This document shows, one piece after another, positions 33,847-45,500 of a DNA stretch of 64,000 nt (positions within the stretch are counted from its first letter, which is position 1; each line of letters starts with the position of its first letter). Below the pieces are notes generated by a model. It saw nothing but the letters and a program-made list of their open reading frames with translations. It did no database searches and was not told the origin of the DNA. The position numbers and the translations under genes are program-made. This DNA is from Paulownia fortunei (Eukaryota; Streptophyta; Magnoliopsida; Lamiales; Paulowniaceae): the NCBI GenBank assembly GCA_019321725.1, contig CM033114.1, positions 13,248,278-13,312,277 on the forward strand, given 5' to 3'.

Positions 33847-36800
33847 TGATGAACATTTACAAGTGTACAATTGATTATGATTTATAAAATTATTTTTACT
33901 TTGAAATTATCATTAAAACTCCCAATTAAAGCATTTTTATGTTTTAGGAATAAAATGGAAAATCAACATAAGAAAATGAGATTAAAAAGTTTTATCTTCT
34001 TTTGTGCAGCTTTTAGAGAAACTGGTATAATTTTTTATTTCAAAATGACTTTAAGTTAATTCTTGAGGTATGTGTCACAACCTCCCAAAAATATGTATAC
34101 AAATATATAAACAACCTATGCAACATAATTTGTGCATATATGCGTGTGTATAACCCAACCCAACAGGTCATCGTCTAAATCCATTGATCTTTGAAGCCTG
34201 TAGGAGCTCCACTGCCAACCCAGTAAATTAGAGGTCTCAAGTCTCACCATCCTCACCTACAATGCATGAACTACATGAGTTAACGCTCAATAAGTAAAAA
34301 TCATGTATGGTAAGAGTATGATATAAAATCTCATGCAACCCATCTCTAAGATATGATGTTATAAATATGTTAAATTTGAGTACTCATAAATCAAAGAGTT
34401 TTTATTCAAAATCACTTCATTTTATTGGGTCATTGACCCACTTACTATACACCGAAAAGAGCTCTGCACAATATAAATAATCAAATGGCCAATAATGGAT
34501 TGATACAATCGAGTAGACCATCCTCTCGTGATCTCCCAGAGGTATACCCCCTGTCTTCCCCTGTGATCACCCGAGAAGTCTCCCACCCGTGGCATCAATC
34601 ATAACAAAGACACAGTCAAGTGGATCATCCTCCCGTGACCACCAGAAGTCTACCTCATGTCTGCCCCTATGATCCTCTGGGAAGTTATCCCACTCACGGT
34701 ATCCAAAATATCACATAAGCATGCTTTGCATACCTCGATGCACTAGTAGTGGCCAATAAACATCTTTTTTCATGAAAATAATTTTTCAAATCATATTGTG
34801 CATGCACATGTAAATGCTCATGAATGGTATATTCAATATGAATTGTAAGTCATCTTGCTCTCAACATGTTCCAAGAATCATAACACTCTTAAAGTACATA
34901 ATATACTTGCCATCCAATCAATTTAAATATTATCAACACATTAGGTATAAATGCTTCAAGATGTACTATGTTTACCCATTGTAGTTGCAAATGAATCTTT
35001 ACTTACCTTTCACTTGGGTGGTGACTTAGTCTAGATTTGTTTAGTATTTTTCTCTAACTTTAGATGTAAAGAAGTCTGTAATATTAATTAACATCAAGCA
35101 TCATTCCTAATTTGGTAAGTTGAAAACACAAAATCTCATACTAAGATCTTAAACACCAACCTATCTAGGTAACAATCAAACTTTTACAAACTAGAACCCA
35201 ATATAGTCCCTTAAATACCTTAATTTCTCATATTAAATACATGTAAACATCATAAAATTGAATTATTATAACTCTAATAACATATACCTAATTGTAGAAC
35301 TCAATAGCAACATGTTTAGGTTGAAACATGCTAAGTTATCAAATGGGACAGATTCACATTTTCATATTTTCTTGTTGTCCAATTTAGTTGTATGATGATT
35401 TTGACATCCTTAAACATATCCAATCACTCCCAATTTTTTACCACACTTAGCTAACACATAGAGAAATGTAATAATATTATAGAATTGTCAAAAATCACTG
35501 ATTTACCTCAGCAAAACCAGCCCACATATCACAACACAAAAACTGTAAGTTCTATCATGACAATTTTGAGTGTCTCTTTAAATATAAAACCATATTTCAA
35601 TTTATAACCTCTCCAAACTTACATACATCACCTAAAATCATATATAAACATATATATGGTAAAATATATAGGTTTTAATTAAGTTATTATACATATGTAA
35701 AGCTTTAAAGACAAAAATTAACAAGTATACAGTTTCTGTCCCTAACGATTTCTATTGTAATTTTGCAATTAAAAATCCTTCATTTGTGAATTATAAGACC
35801 ATAAATAACATCCTAACATAATTATAAATAATAATAGAAGATTTAAAAATTATAAACCCTCAAAAAATTCAAGAACTTAAATAAAAAATATGAGTTAAGC
35901 TCACCTATACACAAATTTAAACTTCTACTTGCTCCTCCTACTTCCCTTTGCTTCCTTCACTTTTTTATTTATTTGGAATCACTTGAGAGAAACTTATAAA
36001 ATTCAATATGGAGGTTTGGGAGTTGAAATAGCTCATAAAATAATTTTTTATCGTGGTTTAATGATAGAAATAAACAAAGGTTGAGGTGGTAGCTTAAGGT
36101 GGCAAAGTTTGAGGTGTCAAGTGGTGATTCAAATCTAATGTTATACACACCTTATGCAGCTCTAATCTAGTGTTTATCATTATTTGTTTATCTATTTACA
36201 ACCTATTTTAATTGTCATATGATCGGATAATAAATTATGCCCTAATTTCTTAATCGTTCATTCAATCTCCAAATCGATTGATATTCGATTCTTAAATGAT
36301 TATCTAGTTTGCATTTCTAAAGTCATATGAATATATGGATCTTGTAATATGACACTTAAATCACATTATATCATGTATAATATCCAAAGTATATTAATTC
36401 ATGGATGTATACTTTTAAAACACTTCGATCTAATTGAATCGAACCATATAAGCTTACTAATAACACCTTTAATACTTCCACAATTATAACATATAACATA
36501 TGAATAATATTGACCAATCTAATTCTATTTTATTATCTAAATATAGAATTACTTAATTAGGTTATAGGATCTCAACCACTAATATTATGTGATAGCATTA
36601 GAGGTCTAATGATTAAAAATGCTATATAAGACCATGTAGTATGTAATGCATGAATCGTATTAGGCAAGTGAGTAGTGTGAGGTTTGAGTATTACACTATA
36701 TATTGATAAGTCATTCATCTACAAGTTCATACAGAATTTGGATCCTATACTAAACGTGTAAGGATCAAAGAAGTTGGATTAAAAGTGGTTATATAAAATG

Positions 36801-38145
36801 GATCATAAAAAATTCAGATCAGAGTTAAGCCTAGTCTTGACTTATTTTACCAATTGGATCCTCTTAAACCACAATGATTTTGGGTTGAAATTTGAATATG
36901 TTATACACAAGAGGTAGATAAACAAGTTTGCTAAAGACAAGATGGTGAGAAATATGTCAAAATAGTCAATAAATTTGCTATAATGCATTGTTGATGTTGA
37001 AGGATCATTCTTGAACATAATTTGGCAATTTGACCATATCTCTCTCATCCTACAGTCAAATTTGACAAATGATATATGAAAATATATTAACACAGAAAGA
37101 TATACAATATTTATTCTTTACTCATCCTCAAAATCTATTGTATCCAGTTTAAAAATTCAATTCAATTAGGTAAGTAAAAATTTAGAAGATTTGGTATAAC
37201 AACTTTCCAACTCTTGATAATTAGCATACCACTTGATTGTTTAACTCTTGCATTATATGTTTGGCCTCTAACATACTCCAAGCACTATAAATAGGTCATG
37301 CATTAAGCTTGTAAGAGAGGAATAAAAAGTTTTATTGTTGTTTTTCTTCATGCTAAGTTTTCTAGTAGTAATGTAAGTTTCTAATAATAATATAGTTTTC
37401 TAGTAGTAATAAAAATGTATCCTCTAGATTCTCTTCTATTTTTAGTCTTTTCTACTTTTATTAAAAAAAAAATTAATTTTATTTTGCTAAACAAAAAGGG
37501 TAAACCTCTTGATGGAGAAAGAAGAACAGTTATAAAGATAGACAATGTTTAAGTGTGTTGTATTATTATTTTAGTTTTTGATCTAAACCCTACTTGTTTT
37601 GTGGTGATTCTTGATTCATGTATCATTAATGGCACAACAAATACTTGGGTTCATTTAGCTAGACGTTTGGTTTTACTACACCAATCGCTAACGTGAAACA
37701 TTGATTTGTTATAGACAAAAATGTGAATAAATACTTGATTCTATAAACAAGTACTGACGTTAAAAGATAAATTGTAAATAGTAAGATAATATCATGATTA
37801 CATTATTGTATGAGATATTTGATAATATCTTCTCATTAGAACCTTCATTATATATGGATTCTAACAGTGGCAATTAAAAGAGGTAAAAAGAATAAATAAT
37901 CGTTCATCTATCTAAAACTCAAAAGCGGATCCCTAATTTTTAATATTTTTATTACTTTATTTATTTTTTTAAATATAGCATACATTATTTTTTATTATAT
38001 TCTAAACCACATAAAGTCTATTTTTTTTTCAAAAATATAATCTTCAAATCTTCAAATAACTTCTCTGTGAATCGACCTCGAACTCACTAGAAATTTATTA
38101 CTTAACTCAACATGCACATAAGTTTGCAACCTTAAAATTGTAGCA
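33847..38145 (+). repeat. 3' LTR of Athila-type element 2, split by a solo LTR
   Basis: It starts TGATGAACATTTACAAG and ends TTGTAGCA. It is interrupted at 34073-36695 by an unrelated solo LTR; without it the LTR is about 1.68 kb. The parts 33847-34072 and 36696-37722 match 25720-24514 inverted, and 37728-38145 matches 26036-26490 direct. No matching 5-bp target repeat was found (right flank ATGAG; inferred left flank, from the inverted copy, GTCAG). Confidence 0.85.
34073..36695 (-). repeat. Solo Ty3 (Tekay-like) LTR nested in the 3' LTR
   Basis: The plus-strand ends are TGTCACAACC and GAGTATTACA. It resembles 17994-20508 throughout in the same orientation. The presumed target repeats GTATG (34068-34072) and CTATA (36696-36700) share only 3 of 5 bases, but the uninterrupted copy near 25450-25475 shows the site before insertion. 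The part at 34490-34700 holds two similar units (GTGATC or GTGACC, then AGAAGTCT) absent from the other solo LTR. Confidence 0.83.
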
Positions 38146-38644
38146 ATGAGCCATAAATCCTACTAGCTTATCCTTCTAAACGTCTTGACAATGTATGGTT
38201 TCATTTTTAAAAAGTCATTTTTATTTTCTAAGAATAAAAACGCATTTGATAAGTGTATTTTGAGGGAATGATAATTTTTATTTTTCCAAAATATTCCAAA
38301 AATGAATTTTATTTTTCCAAAATCTTTCTCTTATCTTAATATATGTCTTGATCATTACATCAATTCAGATATATATATATATATATATATATATATCATT
38401 CATTAGAATAATAAATAATATATATGTATCTTTCAATTATTATTTTAATATAAAATATTTATTTAATCATTATTTTAATACAATAACAATATAAAATACT
38501 ATAAAATTTGATGTGATACATATAACCAGACAAAACCTATATAAAAATACATCTACATTTTGAAAATGGTTCATCTAACTGCATTTTCCACAAAAACACC
38601 CAAGATAAAATCAAATATACGTTACTTTCCTTCAAGAAAGGGAT
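38146..38644. other. Intergenic AT-rich DNA with (AT)n
   Basis: (AT)14 spans 38369-38396. No gene was recognised. Confidence 0.6.
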
Positions 38645-38850
38645 TGTGATATCCCACATTAGTTGTGTGAAGATATTTGAGAGTGTTTATAAGTGAATAT
38701 AATGGACTCCTTTAGGAACTGAGATTAACCATTTCCACATAGTGGAGACGAATGCAAAATAGTTAATAATAGAGCCCCTTGTGCGGGGTCTCGCTCTCGA
38801 GCCCCTACCCTGTAGATCTAAGGCGTGACAAAGGTTATCAGTGCTGACCA
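38645..38850 (+). repeat. Short LTR plus tRNA-Met-type primer site (TRIM-like start)
   Basis: TGTGATATCCCACATTAG opens a 186-bp unit ending GGCGTGACA at 38830. It is followed at 38834-38850 by GTTATCAGTGCTGACC, which resembles the plant tRNA-Met primer motif TGGTATCAGAGC. Such short LTRs with this primer site mark TRIM or LARD-type elements. No second LTR was found in the window, so it may be truncated. Confidence 0.5.
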
Positions 38851-39401
38851 CGGGCCTACTATCGACGCAGAAGGTCCGTCCGGATGTGTGCTAAGGGCAA
38901 TCGAGGAGTCTATAAGTCTAGCCAGATGAATACTAGGGACAGTGGAGAACATCTATCTAACGGAGGTGATACAGTGAAATCTTTCAATAACTTGGATAAA
39001 TTATTTTCACAAAGTAAGAACAAATGCAGATTAATTGCTAATAAAACTCCTTTTGCTAGATCTCGTTTCTAGGCCGCCACCTCGTAGACTCATGACAAGG
39101 ATAGAAGAGAAAGCTTAAGAAAATGATACATTTAGCAATTTAAATTAATTATTTTTATAAAATAATAACGTATATAAAATAATTATTAATGATGTTTCAG
39201 GTCTCCATCAATAGACTCGACATGACAAGTTGCAGCCGTGGACCCAGGCGTGACAAGGATAAAAGAGACGATTTAAGGAAGTTGCAGCCGTGGACCCAGG
39301 CGTGACAAGAATAGAAGAGACGGCTTAAGGAAGTGGTTAAAGAGAGAGAGTAGTTGGTCGGTGAGACATAAATGAAGAGTCGTTGTGGCTTAAGGAAGTG
39401 G
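38851..39401. other. Internal-like DNA with GACAAGGATAGAAGAGA repeats
   Basis: A 52-bp tandem pair starts at 39229 and 39281 (GTTGCAGCCGTGGACCCAGG, then CGTGACAAG), with a related unit at 39090-39120. No protein was recognised; the open frame at 38884-39072 has no family resemblance. The same sequence type (TTAAGGAAGTGG, then GAATGAAGAGTC) resumes at 41328, so it was interrupted by the foldback element. Confidence 0.55.
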
Positions 39402-40133
39402 GGGTTTTTAGCAAAATATTATAATTAAATTAAATAATTTTTAAAATACCGTATAATAATTAGAGTTTAGGTTTTATGGCAAAGCGTTAAGCGGTATAAC
39501 GCTTTCAATTTTAATTTTTTTTTTCATGCGGAAGCGTTACCCCGGTAACGCTTTGACCAAAGCATTACCCGAGATAACGCCAGCCAAAGCGTTACCCGAG
39601 GTAACGCTTTGACAAATTTGGAATTTGCCAAAAGCGTTACATGGTGCAATGCTTTGGCAAATTCCAAATTCTCTTTTTGTTTTTTTTGTTTTTGTTTTTG
39701 TTTTTGTTTTATATTTGTTTATATTTTTAATTTAAGTAATTTAATTTCATATATATAATTATTAATTAAAATGTGTCAATTATGTAGGGTGTGCACGGTT
39801 CGGTAAACCGACCAAACCGTCCCGAAACCGAAAATTTGCTATAAACCGAAACCGAATCGAAATTTTCGGTTCGGTATTCGGTATGCATTTTTAAAATTTT
39901 AGTATTCGGTTCGGTATCAGTATTTAAGTTCGGTATACCGTACCGAACCGAATACCGATTTTTATTTTTTTATAATTTATTTTTTTAAAATATTGTTGAT
40001 TAATGTTAACATTTTAAGTATTTTTTAGTCTATTATCTTTATGTTCAATTGTTTAGTAATTAATTAATAATTATTTAGTTGGTGCTTATGAAAATAATTA
40101 AAATTTAACTTAATAAAAATAATATATATATTA

Positions 40134-40181
<48 letters not shown>

Positions 40182-41327
40182 TTTAATTACTAAAAGAGTG
40201 CAATTTTTTTTGTTTGATGAAATGTATCACCAAAATGCATTGAATACTCAACACTTACATATTAAACTAAATGTAATTTGATTTCTTAATTATTTATTGT
40301 TAGTCACAAATGAAACAAATATATAAGCATATTTTTATTTTCACCAATTTAATTATTTACCTTTGTCCAAATAATAGCCATTTATGATTGAAAATAAAAT
40401 CTAAAAAATAGTACAAATGATTGAATTATATTTTATATAGGTCACAACTCCTTGATTAATAATTGTTATGCATAATTTTTTTTAAAAAAAGAGAGTAAAT
40501 TTTTTTTTATATAAATTTCGATTTTACCAAAATCGTACCGAATTACCGAATTTTTTTCGGTAATTACCGAACCGAACCGAGTTATTTCGGTTTGGTATTT
40601 GGTTTGAAAAATTTCCGTACCGAAATTTCGGTTCGGTTCGGTACGGTTTTACCGAATGCACACCCCTACAATTGTGTATATATGTGTAATTTATTCATAT
40701 TATCTGTATTTAGTATTTTGTGTAATTATACTATTACACACGTAAATATAAATATTTTAAATTTTAAATAAAATTTAACCAACGATTAATTTTTTTATTA
40801 TATAAATAAATAGAGTAATCAAATTAAACAGATTTATACATTGTAAACTGATAAGATGTTTGAAATTCATTTATATAATATTTTTTTAAAAAAATTGATT
40901 AAATTTTATTTAAAATTTAATTTTTTTATATTTACATGTGTAATAATATAATTACACAAAATGCTAAATACATATAATATGAATAAATTACATATATATA
41001 TACACACAATTCATATATTTTAATTAATAATTATATATATGTGTGAAATTATATTATTAAATTTAATAAAAAAAATTAAACAAAAAAATTAAAAAATCAC
41101 AAAGCGTTAGCTTGGGTAACGCTTTGACAAAATGACAATTTGGCAATTTGGCATTTTGCCAAAGCGTTATCTTGGGTAACGCTTTGGTTAACGTATCCGA
41201 ATAAAAAAATAAAAGAAAATAGAAAGCGTTAGTCGGGCTAACGCTTTGCCATAAAAACTTAATTCATTTTTATTTCACGGTATTTTGATAATTATTTTAT
41301 TAAAATATAATATTTTGATAAGAACCC
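39402..41327. mobile_element. Foldback / Mutator-like nonautonomous element
   Basis: Long imperfect terminal inverted repeats. The left end is GGGTTTTTAGCAAAATATTA; the right end, on the opposite strand, is GGGTTCTTATCAAAATATTA. Both continue with ATACCGT, then TTTATGGCAAAGCGTTA. The arms extend to a centre near 40840 (for example 40685-40780 against 40890-40995). The 12-bp direct repeat TTAAGGAAGTGG flanks it (39390-39401, 41328-41339), compatible with the roughly 9-11 bp target duplication of Mutator-type elements. No transposase is present. The left arm carries a nested MITE. Confidence 0.75.
39785..40668. mobile_element. hAT-type MITE nested in the foldback element
   Basis: The ends TAGGGTGTGCACGGTTCGG and, inverted, TAGGGGTGTGCATTCGG are rich in CGGTTCGGT/ACCGAACCG blocks, the look of a widespread plant hAT MITE family. 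Flanking 8-bp repeats CAATTATG (39777-39784) and CAATTGTG (40669-40676) match at 7 of 8. An (AT)n run lies at about 40139-40178. No coding region is present. Confidence 0.8.
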
Positions 41328-42597
41328 TTAAGGAAGTGGCAGTAAAGCGACAGTCCTTGGTGGGTGAGAGAGGAATGAAGAGTCATTCAGCGTTGGTGGA
41401 AAAAATAGCACCAGTCAACTTCTTGCTACAGGTAAATCTGATAGTTTCTAGTGAATTTAGTTTACGTCTTCATATGAGTGGGAGACAACGAATGACTTAC
41501 ATTATTATTGTTCCGATTATGATTCTTTACATAAAATAGTGGGAAACAAAGATTTTAGTTACTGCAAGAATTTAACAAAATTAGTTTCGCCTGTGGAAAC
41601 TCAATATTATTACATAAATAACGTGCGTGGTATATCTTAAGACAATAATCTTTGTTTACACATTATCGTTTTTTACAAATTTAATAGTTATAAAAATTAT
41701 ATTTTAATTATTATTAATAATAATTAATAATATATGTAAAAAAAAAAACACAACTATGACTCATAAAAATTATTACTATTCAAGTGTGTGTGATTAGTTG
41801 TCAGCAGTAACAACTTATCTTAAATAGTCGTCCCACTAATTTTTTAAAACTGAAAAACTTACACAAAATCTTACCACCCTTGAATTATGAAAATTATTAT
41901 TTTGACTTAAAAAAACTTGCCATTTATAATTAAGGACAACTTTTCCTTTATACCTTACACATTATTATTAACATTATATTATTAACATTATTTTTTCTCT
42001 GTAGTGTGCAATAAGCTATAAACAAAAAACTACTCTAGAATCATAATATGAAAATTGAAATCAACCGATTCAATTCCAATAACAACTTCGTTTTTTTTTT
42101 TTTTCTTTTTTTTGTTTGGTGGGGTTGGGGAGGGGGGTGGTCTGGGATGATAAATGAAAGTGCAATGATTTGATGTCAAAAATTACAGAAAACAGGGACT
42201 TCTGCTTACATTAATTCAATTCATTGTTGATAATTAGGATCAAAACAAGTTGAATCTAGTATTTTCAGCAAAAATTGGGAAAAAAAAAAATTATCCAAAA
42301 AAAAAAAAATATTCATGGCATCATGAACTACAAAAGCAGTGTTTATTTGTTTATTCATCAACAGCTAATTTAGTTTTCCTAATGATGAGAACATTTTTCC
42401 ACAGCCTGCATCAGCTAAATTTCCTCCATTAACGAAAAAGGCAAACAGATTTTGCAATAGGATGGATAATTTAATATGTAGAAGTTTTCACTTTTCTGAG
42501 TTGCAGTTCTATATATAGTTTACTATACCATATTTGAACATAATTTTCTGACTGATATCACACAGTTAGAATCATGGTTTTTGAAGCCTCACATGCC
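41328..42597. other. Intergenic DNA downstream of threonine aldolase
   Basis: 41328-41540 continues the interrupted repeat described at 38851-39401. The rest is AT-rich with poly-T and G-rich runs (42090-42145). The 3' UTR and polyadenylation site of the gene should fall below 42598 but cannot be placed. Confidence 0.5.
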
Positions 42598-45500
42598 TCA
42601 CTGTTCACCCGGGAGGGCAGTGACAACTTTCTGCAAGAGTAAAATCAGAACAGGATCAACAGAAGCTCCAACTTCTGAGCCATAATCACATATTAAGAGG
42701 AAGATGCCAACGCCAAAAGATTACCTGGATGCAAGAAAGTGTGTACTGCACGTCGCTTTCTGAGATCTGATGGTGAATGACAAGCCTAATTCTGACATGT
42801 AATGGCTTTATCAGAAATTGTTTATAAATGTTGATGTATCACCAAAAGCATGCTGATTTAAGGGCAAAAGAAACAGGAACCAACTTTTGCTACTAAAACA
42901 TGAATCATGAATAGAATAATGGGGCCTGCACCGAGAAAACAGTTGGATGATCAAATACATTTCGTTTTATTAAACTTTGGGGCAGTCACTTCTTGCTAGT
43001 TAGCCTCAAGCTAGGTGCATACCCAGTCCACTCTTCTCAGTTCCTTTCCTATGATAGCACTCCTCTAATCTGCAATATTAAAAGGTGGATTGGCTTTATA
43101 ATCTAGTTCCAATAACATCCTGTTGAAGTTCATCAAATACCTTATCTAGATTATGTAGTTGTAAGTGCTCTAAGCAAGCCAGCACGGACAAGTTTTAGTT
43201 GCATGTAATCAAAATACTAGATGGTTTTAGTGAAGCAAAGGGCAAGGCAACTGTCCTTTACCTATAGATTTTGTTCTTTCCTTAAGTTGAAATCTTGCCC
43301 TCTTTTCACATGTGCTTTTGCTTCATTAATTCACCAAGTGAATGAAGTTTGTGTTGCTCAGGCCTATTTAAGATGCAGCAAGATTGTGCACAATAGCTAA
43401 GCCACTAATTTAAACTTGCACCAAAAGAGAGTTAACTGTTCTAGGTTAATCCACATTAGTGTTTCAAATGGGAGATGCCTGACGATGCATTTCACCTATC
43501 TAGACTGAACCAAAAACAGAACTCACTCTGAAATGCTGGCAGTTTTTGCTAAGATATTTGAATGGATGTGAAAGAACAGGACAAAAATGAACAGAAATAT
43601 AAAATTTTTTCTGCCCCAAGCTTCAACTGCGTGCCCTGAGCTTTGAGAAACGCTCACTCCAAAATAGGCATATGATTCAAGATTTTCTATCTTCACATCA
43701 AGGTATTTTTTGGCTCCTCTAGTCACGAGCCTCACCCTAAAACCTTTTGAAACATTGATCCATATTTACCAGCAATAGTCAATGCTATAGTCAAAGGTGT
43801 CAATAATGCAAAACTAGGATTCCTACAGTTACAAGTCCCAGAATTGTCCGCTCATCAATTTAACTCTAGCTTCTAAAGAGATGTCGTAGATTCTGTCAAT
43901 TATGACACTTGGCCGGACAACTAAAAAGCAATTATTTTCAAGTATGATTGAAGGCACTACTGGAATGATCAAGCTACTTTATTGCTGGGACTGGAAATAT
44001 ACAATGAATTACGGATCACTCCAATGCCTAATCTCTACAAAAGTTAAAGTTTTAGAGGGCCATGATTCTACCACATGACTGACACCTTCAGTGTGAATCC
44101 CAGAAAATACGGAAAGGTTTTGACATAGTGGATTGTGATGCCTTCATATCTCATACTACATAGGGAGGATTGGGTAAATTGATGATTGTACTTGGTGTCA
44201 AATATAAGTACCACCACCGCAGACCATTGAGGTTCACAACTTCTTTCAAAGTATATATATTTAGAAGTGGCCCAAGTTATATTAACACCTCTTAAGACGC
44301 ATGCACTCCACATAATACCAGCATGATTAATAAATATTATAATAACTCCAAGCAGAACTATTGAAACACTGCCCTGACACACAGTAGATAAATACAGCAC
44401 CTATAGTTAAAAAGATAATTGAAGAAAAACATACTTGCGTGCACCTTCTGGCATCACAAGTATTCCAAGCGCTTCTAGTTTTTTGAATAGTTCATCTTCT
44501 GTAATACCCAAGTCCTCTAGAATATCAAAATAGACCTGATAACATAAAAGGACAAAAAGGAAATATGGCTTTTTTCTCTAACAATTTGCAAGTACAGTTT
44601 GCGATCAAATCATATTAGTACAATCAATAAATAGTCAGACTGGCCGAGTGTAAATATGCATTCATTCCTTTGCTGGCTAGCTCTATGCAAAACGGTACTG
44701 CAAAGTAACTGAAACCAATTACAGCATAATCAAACAGAACCTTGCTAGTGCAAAGTTTTTTTGAGGGAAGGAATGAGATTGGGAGGGAACTAATGCTGTG
44801 CAATAGCAACACCAGGAATCCCCATAAGTCAAATTAACTGACAAGTTTGTCTTTAGTGTAGAAGCAGCAAGACCCTAATATTGGAATTCCTGTTTTAGAG
44901 GATTTATATTGAGGTCAGTGGATTTCAATTTTACTCAAGTATGGATGGGTTTTGAATTACTTACAGATGGATGCATTTCAAATCGAAAGTTTGATTAAGA
45001 TGAAGTCTTAGCAGAAATAGAAGCTTGTTCAAACAAATCCCAAAGCTATGACCCATATTGGAAGCTTTATAAAGAACCTTAAGTTAGAACTTCAGTCTTC
45101 CAAGATAAAGTTCTGCTGGTTATATTGCCAACGCAAAATGTTGATGACTATAACACAATTTTTTTATTTTTTATTTTTTATTTTATTATTTTATTTTATT
45201 TTTTGGTTGGGTGGGGGGATTATAACACAATTTACAAGCCTTAAAAGACAACTAATCAAGACAGCTTGGTGGAAAAGCAGACAACTAATCCGACCTTAAT
45301 GCTTTAACAATAGTGAGACTTACAATATTGGTCTCCACGGAAGCCAGGTCAACTTTCAACCATTTAATATTGTTAAGCCCCTCTGAGAGATAATGACAAA
45401 TATGTGTTACAGAAATAGAGATGTGGATAACAGTTTGGAAATGTACATCAAACACCATGATGGAAAAAGTTACCTGCCAAAATCTTAGCCTTCTTATGAT

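Noticed and set aside
38645..38850. Cassandra-type TRIM with a 5S rRNA region
   Set aside because: The short LTR lacks any 5S-like internal promoter that I can see, so only a generic TRIM-like call is made.
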